A stretch of 64,000 nucleotides of DNA. It comes from Deefgea tanakiae (GTDB taxonomy: Bacteria; Pseudomonadota; Gammaproteobacteria; Burkholderiales; Chitinibacteraceae). Shown in pieces: positions 1-8,758 of this stretch. The first letter of the stretch is position 1; every line of letters begins with the position of its first letter. The notes under the pieces were generated by a model, which did no database searches, had not been told where the DNA came from, and saw nothing but the letters and a program-made list of their open reading frames with translations. Made by a program: the position numbers and the translations under genes. Location of the stretch: positions 2,604,001-2,668,000 of the forward strand of contig NZ_CP081150.1 of the NCBI RefSeq assembly GCF_019665765.1, in the 5' to 3' direction.

Positions 1-1496
<1,496 letters not shown>

Positions 1497-1636
1497 AATC
1501 TCTGTGCTAATTTTGTACTACTTGGCTTGCGCTCAAAACTTAAAGCGCCTCGATGTAAACATCGAGTTATTTCTCATTTGTGAATGCAAGCACTTGTTTG
1601 ACTTGCAAATCAAGCACTCACACTCATCGGCTGTAT

Positions 1637-1649
1637 TTTGTTAAAGATC
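1637..1649 (-). promoter_or_regulatory. rrn leader boxA-like antitermination element
   Basis: The minus strand reads GATCTTTAACAAA, close to the boxA consensus recognised by NusB/NusE in rRNA leaders. It lies about 140 nt upstream of the mature 16S start and downstream of the promoter, where boxA is expected. A perfect 8-bp palindrome with a 2-nt loop (1549-1566) lies between it and 16S and may belong to the RNase III processing structure. The match is by eye. Confidence 0.7.
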
Positions 1650-1720
1650 AGTGGCTTAGACACCGAAACTTGCTTTAGAACCGCTTGTTTCGTTTGCTGT
1701 GTCAGCAGCAGAGAGGCCGA

Positions 1721-1749
1721 ACTATACCCACGCCCCGCAGACACGTCAA
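1721..1749 (-). promoter_or_regulatory. rrn P1-type sigma-70 promoter
   Basis: On the minus strand, -35 TTGACG (1744-1749) and -10 TATAGT (1721-1726) are separated by exactly 17 nt. A GC-rich discriminator beginning TCGGCC follows, as is typical of promoters under ppGpp/stringent control. It lies about 225 nt upstream of the 16S start. The -10 and discriminator are identical to those of the tRNA operon promoter near 16.15 kb. Confidence 0.85.
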
Positions 1750-1843
1750 CACCTATCGGCAAAGAAAATCCAAGCAAGGCGATAAGCCATTGATTTACAT
1801 AGAAACAAACTTCACATGAAACTGAAGTAAAACTACAAAAGCA

Positions 1844-1865
1844 AAAGGGCGCTAACGCGCCCTTT
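1844..1865 (-). terminator. Rho-independent terminator of rep
   Basis: A perfect 9-bp stem (AAAGGGCGC / GCGCCCTTT) with a 4-nt loop begins 26 nt past the rep stop codon. On the minus strand it is followed by a T-rich run. It separates rep transcription from the rrn promoter, which lies downstream on the same strand. Confidence 0.85.
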
Positions 1866-1890
1866 GGGGTAAACCTGCTCTAAATCCTAA

Positions 1891-3900
1891 TTACTTGCTC
1901 GATTTTGCGTTTAAAAGCGCCAACATTTTGGCAGCTAAGCCCGAATGTTCCTTTTTAATATCGGCTGGCGGCTCGTATTTAGCAGAAAGACGACCACTAA
2001 AGCTCACATCATCAGGCGGTAACTCATCCAAGAAACGACTTGGCCGAGTGATTTGCCACTCCCCTGCCCGTTTACGTTTACCGCAGTAGGTAATAGTTAA
2101 TGTACGCTGGGCTCGGGTGATGCCGACATACATTAAGCGCCGCTCTTCTTCGACCATTCCCGTTTCAATCGAATTTTGATGCGGCAAGATATCTTCTTCA
2201 CAGCCAATCAAAAACACATGGGGATACTCCAGACCTTTACTCGCGTGCAGCGTTGAAAGCCGCACAGCATCGATTTCGTCCTCAGAGCGTCCTTCGAGCA
2301 TGATGCGTAAATCAAAGTTCTGCGTGATTTCGTCGAGATTACTGCCTGCGCTATCGACTTTTCGTTTGATCATCTCGCCTAAGTCGAGAATATTCTTCCA
2401 TTTAGTTTCTGCGGGCTTGGGCTCTTCTGATTCATACAACCAAGTTTCAAAATCAATCGCCCCCAATAGCTCACGATACAACTGATCCGCCGGCTCAGAT
2501 TTGACCTTATCTTGCATGCGCTGAATGAATTTACAGAAGGTATGGAGCACATCATATTGTGCAGGCTGAACTTGATGAATAAACCCCTCTTCAAATACTG
2601 CTGCAAATAATGAGATTTCACGATCTTTTGCGTAGTTGCCTAATCTTTCGAGCGTCACATTGCCTACACCACGCTTCGGTGTCGTCACCGCACGAATAAA
2701 CGCCGGCTCATCGTCATCATTTGAGATTAAATGCAGATAAGCGAGTACGTCTTTAATTTCGGCATTATCAAAGAAGCTTTGCCCACCCGACATTACGTAC
2801 GGAATATTTTCGGCTCGGAGCTGCGCTTCGATAATTCGCGACTGAAAGTTGCCGCGATACAGCACCGCATAATCAGCAAAGCTCGTGCCATTGAGCGCCA
2901 TATGTTGCTTCAAACGAAACGCCACGGTTTTGGCTTCGTCTTCATCGCCCTTAGTTTCGACCACTTGCACCAAATCGCCAACGCCAAGATCCGACCAGAG
3001 TTGCTTTTCGAATAACTTCGGATTGTTGGAGATCACCGCATTCGCGCAACGCAAAATCCGCGCGACTGAGCGGTAATTTTGCTCCAGCTTAATCACATGC
3101 AATTTCGGGAAATCGACGCGCAATAGGTTTAAGTTTTCCACGTTCGCACCGCGCCAAGCATAAATACTCTGATCATCGTCGCCCACGGCGGTAAATTGGC
3201 CAGTGAGTTCGGTCAGTTGTTTGACGAGTTGATACTGCGTGGTGTTGGTGTCTTGATATTCATCGATCAATAAATAACGTAGCCGGTGCTGCCATTTTTG
3301 TAGGACTTCAGGATTGGCCTCAAACAAATCCACGGGAAGACGAATCAAATCGTCGAAATCAATTGCCTGATAAGCAAACAAAGTATCTTGATACGCGCGA
3401 TAGAGCTTAGCCAACTGCAACTCGCCCTCTGAAGCCGCCATCGTTAAGGCTTGATCAGGCGAAATGCGGTCACTTTTTAAAGTTGAAATCTGGCTCACCG
3501 TCGAACGAATCAAGGATTTATCAGTAGTGACGAGTTGATCGGCAATAATCTTGGCGGCATCCGCCGAATCTAAAATCGAAAACTTCTGCTTATACCCCAG
3601 ATGCCCCGCTTCTTCGCGCAAGATGCGCATACCTAAACTATGAAAAGTAGAAACCGTCAGTCCTTTCAATCTGGCTGGCGGCAACAACGTAGCGACCCGC
3701 TCTTGCATTTCGCGCGCGGCTTTATTGGTAAATGTAATCGCAGCGATATTGCGCGCATCCATTTGCGCTTCTTCGATCAAATACGCGATCTTTTGCGTAA
3801 TCACCCGTGTCTTGCCCGAGCCAGCACCAGCCAGCACCAAACAAGGGCCAGATAAATATTGCACCGCCGCGCGTTGCGGGGGATTTAACAAATGCAGCAT
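1891..3900 (-). CDS. rep: ATP-dependent DNA helicase Rep (UvrD/SF1 family)
   Basis: This is a superfamily 1A 3'-5' DNA helicase that unwinds DNA ahead of replication forks and helps restart stalled ones. The translated protein is 669 aa; E. coli Rep is 673 aa. Visible motifs are Walker A GAGSGKT near residue 25, motif Ia TFTNKAAREM, motif II DEYQD, motif III GDDDQSIYAWRGA, motif IV QNYRS and the late VGITRAQR motif. The N-terminus (LNPPQRAAVQYLSGPCLVLA) is closer to Rep than to UvrD or PcrA. I start at ATG 3900. An upstream TTG at 3915 is in frame but has no better ribosome site. It is monocistronic, with a terminator 26 nt downstream. Confidence 0.95.
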   Translation of the reverse strand: MLHLLNPPQRAAVQYLSGPCLVLAGAGSGKTRVITQKIAYLIEEAQMDARNIAAITFTNKAAREMQERVATLLPPARLKGLTVSTFHSLGMRILREEAGHLGYKQKFSILDSADAAKIIADQLVTTDKSLIRSTVSQISTLKSDRISPDQALTMAASEGELQLAKLYRAYQDTLFAYQAIDFDDLIRLPVDLFEANPEVLQKWQHRLRYLLIDEYQDTNTTQYQLVKQLTELTGQFTAVGDDDQSIYAWRGANVENLNLLRVDFPKLHVIKLEQNYRSVARILRCANAVISNNPKLFEKQLWSDLGVGDLVQVVETKGDEDEAKTVAFRLKQHMALNGTSFADYAVLYRGNFQSRIIEAQLRAENIPYVMSGGQSFFDNAEIKDVLAYLHLISNDDDEPAFIRAVTTPKRGVGNVTLERLGNYAKDREISLFAAVFEEGFIHQVQPAQYDVLHTFCKFIQRMQDKVKSEPADQLYRELLGAIDFETWLYESEEPKPAETKWKNILDLGEMIKRKVDSAGSNLDEITQNFDLRIMLEGRSEDEIDAVRLSTLHASKGLEYPHVFLIGCEEDILPHQNSIETGMVEEERRLMYVGITRAQRTLTITYCGKRKRAGEWQITRPSRFLDELPPDDVSFSGRLSAKYEPPADIKKEHSGLAAKMLALLNAKSSK

Positions 3901-4032
3901 GAAAAACTCGGTCAAAAAGCGAAAACGGATGGTATCACGTAGCTACAACGCAACGCGGGTCTGCTGATGCTTGGCGGAATGGCCAACTTGGATTACAAGC
4001 ATATAGATAGTATTAAACATTGGTGACACCGC

Positions 4033-4941
4033 ATGACCCATTCCGACCTCGTACCTTTACGCCAACAAGACCTCGCCATCGGCGAACCTGTTCCCTACGC
4101 TATTTTTGATGCCGACAATCAGCTCTTACTCAGCGCAGGTCAAATCATCCACACCGCTAAGCAATTAGACGTGTTGGCCAAACTCGGTATGTTTCGCAAT
4201 CCTGCTTGGCGTGGTGTGCGCGTTGCTGGCCCCGTTGGAGGCGCGCGCGTACATCAAGACACCGCCACAACACCTGAAATTACTACGCCGAAAGTCGCGC
4301 CGGTTAAACGCCATCTCGCACAAATGAAAATCACACCGGGCACCACACTACATATTCAATCCAGCATCGACCCACATAATCATAATGAATCGGTGAAGTT
4401 AATCGGTTGGCTGGACAAGGCTGGTGTCATGCTCAGTGCGGTGAATTCGCAAGGCACGATTTTGCCGTTTCGTGAGGGGCAATCGATCAGAGCGAAAACG
4501 ATTGCGGGTAAAGATGTCGTGTCATTTGAAGCCATTATTGAAAAGGTATGCTTTACGCCCTTTCCCTACTTTCATCTGAGCTGGCCAGAAACGCTGCAAA
4601 TTCGCCAATTACGAAATAGCCTGCGCGTGAATACACAATTGATTGCCAGCGTCAGCGGCGATGGCGTTCACAGCATTCCGGCGCGGATTACTAATTTATC
4701 AGCCAGCGGCGCAATGCTAGAAGGTTCAGGTTTAGAACTAGAAACAGATCAGGAAATCACCATGGCGTTGCGCCTACATGCGGCAGGGATTGATCACACG
4801 ATGAGCATCAAAGCGATCGTACGCAATCAAAAGTCAGAGCCGCCAGCGACATCGGTGCAATATGGCTTGGAGTTTATTCCACTCGCGACGACGGAGCGCT
4901 TGGTGCTGGAGCATTATATTTTTAGTTCGATTCTAGAATAA
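4033..4941 (+). CDS. PilZ-domain protein, probable c-di-GMP receptor
   Basis: The 302-aa soluble protein has a C-terminal PilZ domain (about residues 190-300). Both c-di-GMP binding signatures are visible: RNSLR (RxxxR) and NLSASG (NxSxxG). This predicts binding of the second messenger. Residues 90-185 look like a YcgR-N-type flagellar-brake domain, and the first 60 residues are a short extra region. YcgR-like proteins tune flagellar or surface motility, but the target here is unknown. It reads away from rep and stands alone. Domain assignment is solid; the physiological role is inferred. Confidence 0.85.
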   Translation: MTHSDLVPLRQQDLAIGEPVPYAIFDADNQLLLSAGQIIHTAKQLDVLAKLGMFRNPAWRGVRVAGPVGGARVHQDTATTPEITTPKVAPVKRHLAQMKITPGTTLHIQSSIDPHNHNESVKLIGWLDKAGVMLSAVNSQGTILPFREGQSIRAKTIAGKDVVSFEAIIEKVCFTPFPYFHLSWPETLQIRQLRNSLRVNTQLIASVSGDGVHSIPARITNLSASGAMLEGSGLELETDQEITMALRLHAAGIDHTMSIKAIVRNQKSEPPATSVQYGLEFIPLATTERLVLEHYIFSSILE

Positions 4942-4979
4942 GCTTTTAAGTGCCTACGGCACTCTATGTTGCAGTCACA

Positions 4980-5100
4980 GTCTGCGACGGGGACTTACTT
5001 CTCTTGGGATTTTATCTATGCCGTGCCCAAGAGAAGTAAGCAAAAGAAGGCAACCCATATATCTGCACCGACTTCGTCGGTTTGATATGAGGGGTTTTAA
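4980..5100. repeat. Composite palindromic intergenic repeat, copy 1
   Basis: A perfect 15-bp inverted repeat (arms 4994-5008 and 5026-5040, CTTACTTCTCTTGGG) is followed by an AAAAGAAGGC motif, then ATCTGCACCG and a small palindrome. The same order of modules (hairpin, AAAGAAAGGCGC-like motif, ATCTGCGTCCGG, palindrome) occurs at about 12.24-12.33 kb, so this is a diverged member of a dispersed family. It sits between the PilZ gene and nth and has no coding potential. Confidence 0.6.
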
Positions 5101-5166
5101 AACTCCAAGCCAACGAGCGCGAAACGATATCAACACCAAATCTGAACATCATCAAAAATAACACAT

Positions 5167-5211
5167 GTATATCAATGTAGCCGTTCATGAAAATAGGCTA
5201 CATTGATATAC
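5167..5211. repeat. 45-nt palindromic element, copy 1
   Basis: The 16-nt arms are perfectly complementary (starting GTATATCAATGTAGCC) around a 13-nt loop. It lies 3 nt past the nth stop codon. It shares exact total length, GTAT/ATAC termini and loop size with five other intergenic copies in this window. There is no run of T on either side, so it is not a standard intrinsic terminator, though it could act as a 3'-end stabiliser. Confidence 0.8.
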
Positions 5212-5214
5212 CCA

Positions 5215-5865
5215 TCAAAACCCTTTCGGCGGCAACATGATTTTGCTGCGGTAATCGCAAACATCATTCACCACACAGCGCCAGCATTCAGGTTTGCGCG
5301 CTTTGCAGATATAGCGGCCGTGCAAAATCAGCCAGTGATGCGCATTAAGCAAAAACTCGGGCGGTGTCACTTTCAATAGTTTGTCTTCCACCGCGCGCAC
5401 GTCTTTCCCCGGTGCTAACCCAGTTCGATTGCCGAGACGAAAAATATGCGTATCAACCGCCATGGTTGGCATGCCAAATGCCGTATTCATTACTACATTC
5501 GCGGTCTTGCGCCCCACGCCGGGCAAAGCCTCAAGACTTTCCCGATCACGTGGCACTTCACCGCCATGCAGCTCAATCAACATCCGGCAGGTTTCTAGCA
5601 AATGCTTAGCCTTGCTACGATAGAGGCCAATGGTATTGATATAGGACTCAAGTCCCGCCTGCCCTAGCGCCAGAATCCCAGCAGGGGTATTGGCAACGGG
5701 AAATAAAATCTTGGTCGCTTTATTCACACCCACATCCGTCGCCTGCGCCGACAACAACACTGCAGTGAGCAACTCAAACGGCGTGCTGTAATTCAGTTCA
5801 GTTTTCGGGTTGGGTTCTAACTCGGCCAAACGGGCATAGAAGGTGTGGCGGGTTTGTTTGTTCAC
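5215..5865 (-). CDS. nth: Endonuclease III (DNA glycosylase/AP lyase)
   Basis: This base-excision-repair enzyme removes oxidised pyrimidines. The 216-aa protein has the helix-hairpin-helix LPGVGRKTANVV with the catalytic lysine, the catalytic aspartate in VDTHIFR, and a C-terminal [4Fe-4S] cysteine set (C-x6-C-x2-C-x5-C). The start is taken as GTG 5865 because it overlaps the TGA of the upstream membrane gene as GTGA and gives the E. coli-like N-terminus VNKQTR. The longer open frame upstream would run inside that gene. Position after the rsx genes matches the E. coli rsxABCDGE-nth operon. Confidence 0.95.
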   Translation of the reverse strand: MNKQTRHTFYARLAELEPNPKTELNYSTPFELLTAVLLSAQATDVGVNKATKILFPVANTPAGILALGQAGLESYINTIGLYRSKAKHLLETCRMLIELHGGEVPRDRESLEALPGVGRKTANVVMNTAFGMPTMAVDTHIFRLGNRTGLAPGKDVRAVEDKLLKVTPPEFLLNAHHWLILHGRYICKARKPECWRCVVNDVCDYRSKIMLPPKGF

Positions 5866-6359
5866 TTGGAGTAATCCGCTAATTCGTAATAATGGAAGCG
5901 GGTTAGAAACACCGCCAAAATAAAAGCGGGCAAAATCATGTAAATAGGCAGTAGAAATTCTACGTAGGAAAATAATCCCGATCCGTAATTCCAAGATTGA
6001 TTTGTAATCAAAATGGTCGTCACTAGCAACACGCTAGCACAACCAAAAAATAAACCAATTAGTGCGAATGTAGTACCCATAGGTTTATTGAGCACCCAAA
6101 AAAGTACCATTACAAATAACCACGCCCATGCAAAGACAGGAAGAATAAGCATGATTGAAAATACCAGACCCAAGCTAGAAAAAGCCAAGCAAACGATAGC
6201 AATTAACAAACGCGTGAATTGAAATTCCCCCCATGGGTAACGAGCTTGATCTTGCTTGTATAAGCAGTAAGTGATCGACACATTCAAAGCAAAAAAGAAA
6301 TATCCAATCCCCCAAGCGAACAACGTGGACTCAAATATATATTCACGAGCAAAGTCCAT
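5862..6359 (-). CDS. Small integral membrane protein in the rsx-nth operon
   Basis: The 165-aa product is very hydrophobic, with four to five predicted membrane spans (about residues 10-30, 48-72, 74-90, 95-117 and 130-152) and few charged residues. I recognise no family. It starts 5 nt after the rsxE stop and its stop overlaps the nth start by 4 nt, so it is translationally coupled. This gene is absent from the E. coli rsx-nth operon. It looks more AT-rich than its neighbours, which may mean later acquisition. A role with the Rsx complex is only suggested by location. Confidence 0.75.
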   Translation of the reverse strand: MDFAREYIFESTLFAWGIGYFFFALNVSITYCLYKQDQARYPWGEFQFTRLLIAIVCLAFSSLGLVFSIMLILPVFAWAWLFVMVLFWVLNKPMGTTFALIGLFFGCASVLLVTTILITNQSWNYGSGLFSYVEFLLPIYMILPAFILAVFLTRFHYYELADYSK

Positions 6360-6364
6360 ATCTC

Positions 6365-7075
6365 TTAAGCTGTTTCAAGTTCTGAACTATTAATTTGTTT
6401 CGCCGCCAATTTTGCCTTCGCCTCAGCGCGACGATCTAACGCTTGTTTACCCGCGATCAAAAACCCCAACCCGATAAACGCGCCCGGAGGCAGGATGGCG
6501 AGTAGGAATTGGTAGTTGTATTCGGCGGGGATCACGTGAATGATCCACGACTTGGCGCTTGCGCCAAAGACCAAATCGATTCCGGATAACAAAGTACCTT
6601 TACCGACCAATTCGCGCATCGCGCCCAAAATGGCCAGCACCATGGTGAGGCCCAGACCCATCATGAAACCATCAAGCGCGGAAGCGGCCACACCATTTTT
6701 TGATGCATATGCTTCAGCCCGCGCCAGCACGATGCAATTGGTCGTAATCAGCGGAATGAAAATCCCCAGCACAACGTATAAATCGTGCACATAAGAATTC
6801 ATCAGCAAATCAACCATCGTCACCAGCGCGGCAATGATCAGAATAAAAATCGGTGCGCGTAGCTCATTCGGGATGAACTCACGGATCGCAGCAATTGCGG
6901 CACTCGAAATGAGCATCACCAAGGCCGTCGCCAAACCTAAGGACACGCCATTGACGATATTGCTCGAAATCACCAGTACTGGGCACAAGCCCAAAAATTG
7001 CCCGAGCGCGGCATTTTGTTTCCAAATACTATTGTGAATAATCTTTTGCGATTCTTCTTGGCTAATCAAGGCCAT
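6365..7075 (-). CDS. rsxE: Electron transport complex subunit RsxE/RnfE
   Basis: This is an integral membrane subunit of the Rnf/Rsx complex, homologous to RsxA and to NqrD/E. The 236-aa protein has about six membrane segments and the conserved motif LGLCPVLVISSN near the N-terminus, plus GIFIPLITTNCIVLARAEAYA. ATG 7075 is chosen because a GGAGCC ribosome site precedes it. The alternative start 12 codons upstream lies inside rsxG. The start is 2 nt from the rsxG stop. Confidence 0.93.
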   Translation of the reverse strand: MALISQEESQKIIHNSIWKQNAALGQFLGLCPVLVISSNIVNGVSLGLATALVMLISSAAIAAIREFIPNELRAPIFILIIAALVTMVDLLMNSYVHDLYVVLGIFIPLITTNCIVLARAEAYASKNGVAASALDGFMMGLGLTMVLAILGAMRELVGKGTLLSGIDLVFGASAKSWIIHVIPAEYNYQFLLAILPPGAFIGLGFLIAGKQALDRRAEAKAKLAAKQINSSELETA

Positions 7076-7076
7076 T

Positions 7077-7703
7077 TCAGGCTCCAAATAAAGTTGCGTG
7101 TTGAGTTGCAACGTAGTCCAGCGTGTTTTTAACGGCTTTCACCACGGCGCGTGGGCTGATCGTCGCGCCAGCGATATAATCAAACTGACCGCCGTCTTTT
7201 TTGACTTTCCATTGATCGGCCAGCGGCGCGGTCAGCGATTTGCCTTCAAATTGAGCAATCCAAGCCGATTTAGCGGCATCAATATAATCACCCAGCCCCG
7301 GCGTTTCTTTATGCGCCACCACGCGCACGCCAAGCACCCGACCATCAGCGCCAACACCAACGAGCAATTTAATCTTGCCCGAATAACCATCAGGCGCGAT
7401 GGTTTCAACAACGACGGCGTTAGTTTTGCCGTCTTTTTGAGCGCGGAAGATTTGCGAGCCAGCCTCAGCATTCAATTGCTTGAGCGCTGCGGCATTTTGC
7501 GGCATCGCGTCTTTCAGGATGTCATTATCAAAACTTCCGGCTGGTAAAACTTGCGCGATCAAGGCGACTTTAGCTTTACGCTCATTTTCTGCGACGATGT
7601 CGCGGGTGACGCTGTACGTTCCCGCCATCAGCGCAGTAAAAATCACCGCAAACACCAACAAAGTCAGCGCGCCACGAACGCCATTTTGCACCATGGTTTT
7701 CAT
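7077..7703 (-). CDS. rsxG: Electron transport complex subunit RsxG/RnfG (covalent FMN)
   Basis: The 208-aa protein has one N-terminal membrane anchor (about residues 12-32) and a periplasmic FMN-binding domain. The flavinylation motif AGATISPRAV near residue 182 contains the threonine to which FMN is attached through a phosphoester in this family. It carries electrons within the Rsx/Rnf complex. Its start overlaps the end of rsxD by 4 nt. Confidence 0.92.
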   Translation of the reverse strand: MKTMVQNGVRGALTLLVFAVIFTALMAGTYSVTRDIVAENERKAKVALIAQVLPAGSFDNDILKDAMPQNAAALKQLNAEAGSQIFRAQKDGKTNAVVVETIAPDGYSGKIKLLVGVGADGRVLGVRVVAHKETPGLGDYIDAAKSAWIAQFEGKSLTAPLADQWKVKKDGGQFDYIAGATISPRAVVKAVKNTLDYVATQHATLFGA

Positions 7704-8758
7704 GCTTTGCCTCCTTGCTGCGCGCCTTTCTTCCGGCCAAACACAGCTGGCTGCGTGTATTGGTCAATAAACGGCGTGGCGATATTCATAATCAACACCG
7801 CAAACGCCACGCCATCAGGATAGCCGCCGTAGGTGCGGATCAACCATGTCAACAAGCCAATCAATCCGGCATAAATCAAACGGCCACGCGGCGTGGTCGG
7901 ACCACTCACGGGATCGGTAACGATAAAAAATGCGCCCAACATCGCTGCGCCGCTGAATAAATGGAACGATGGGCTGGTGTAATGCGCAGGGTCGATCAGA
8001 TAAAACAGACCCGACATTCCCGCTAGCACCGCCAAAAATGCGACTGGCAAATGCCATTGAATCACGCGCTGTTGCAGCAAGAAGAGGCCACCCAACAAAT
8101 ACGCCGCCGCAATAAGCCCCATTTGGCTCGGCAACCAGTTTGCGAAGCCCGCTTGGAAGATCGCACCACTGAAAATCTCAGCCATGCTGTGCGATTGCAT
8201 CAAAGCTGTTTTGACCGCATCGAGCGGTGTAGCGGATGCGAGGGTATCGAACGCTAGACCATTAGGTAGATTGCCGGTAAAGATATACCCAAACTGCTGC
8301 CAAGCAGTCAGATCGACACCCGCGATGCCGAGTGGCGCATTCCAGCGTGACATTTGCGCCGGAAACGACACAATCATCACGGCAAAACCGACCATTGCCG
8401 GATTAAACGGATTTTGCCCCAAACCACCGTAGAGATGCTTGGCCAAGGCAATCGCAATGATGGTCGCCAACACCACCATCCACCACGCCGATAAAGGCGG
8501 CAGCGACAAAGCCAGCAGCCATGCAGTAACAATCGCCGACCCATCGGTAATAAACGGCTTGATCGGATATTTACGCAATTTCAGGCACGCGGCCTCAGTG
8601 GCGATGGCCGTTACGGTCGCTAGCAAAAGTTGCAGCAAAATCCCTGCGCCAAATACCCAAACGTAGGCCGCAATACCCGGCAACAATGCCGCCGCCACTT
8701 TGAGCATCACAATTTGCAGTGGCGTTGGCTTCACAAGATGCGGTGATGTACGAATCAT
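7700..8758 (-). CDS. rsxD: Electron transport complex subunit RsxD/RnfD (covalent FMN)
   Basis: This 352-aa polytopic membrane protein belongs to the NqrB/RnfD family, with about nine to ten hydrophobic segments. The motif DPVSGPTTPRG near residue 282 fits the flavinylation site. LGQNPFNPAMVG near residue 113 is a conserved family signature. It starts within the last codons of rsxC (4-nt overlap). Confidence 0.93.
   Translation of the reverse strand: MIRTSPHLVKPTPLQIVMLKVAAALLPGIAAYVWVFGAGILLQLLLATVTAIATEAACLKLRKYPIKPFITDGSAIVTAWLLALSLPPLSAWWMVVLATIIAIALAKHLYGGLGQNPFNPAMVGFAVMIVSFPAQMSRWNAPLGIAGVDLTAWQQFGYIFTGNLPNGLAFDTLASATPLDAVKTALMQSHSMAEIFSGAIFQAGFANWLPSQMGLIAAAYLLGGLFLLQQRVIQWHLPVAFLAVLAGMSGLFYLIDPAHYTSPSFHLFSGAAMLGAFFIVTDPVSGPTTPRGRLIYAGLIGLLTWLIRTYGGYPDGVAFAVLIMNIATPFIDQYTQPAVFGRKKGAQQGGKA

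Noticed and set aside
4947-4966. Small hairpin AGTGCC/GGCACT after the PilZ gene as a terminator
   Set aside because: A six-pair stem with no T run on the correct side is too weak to call.
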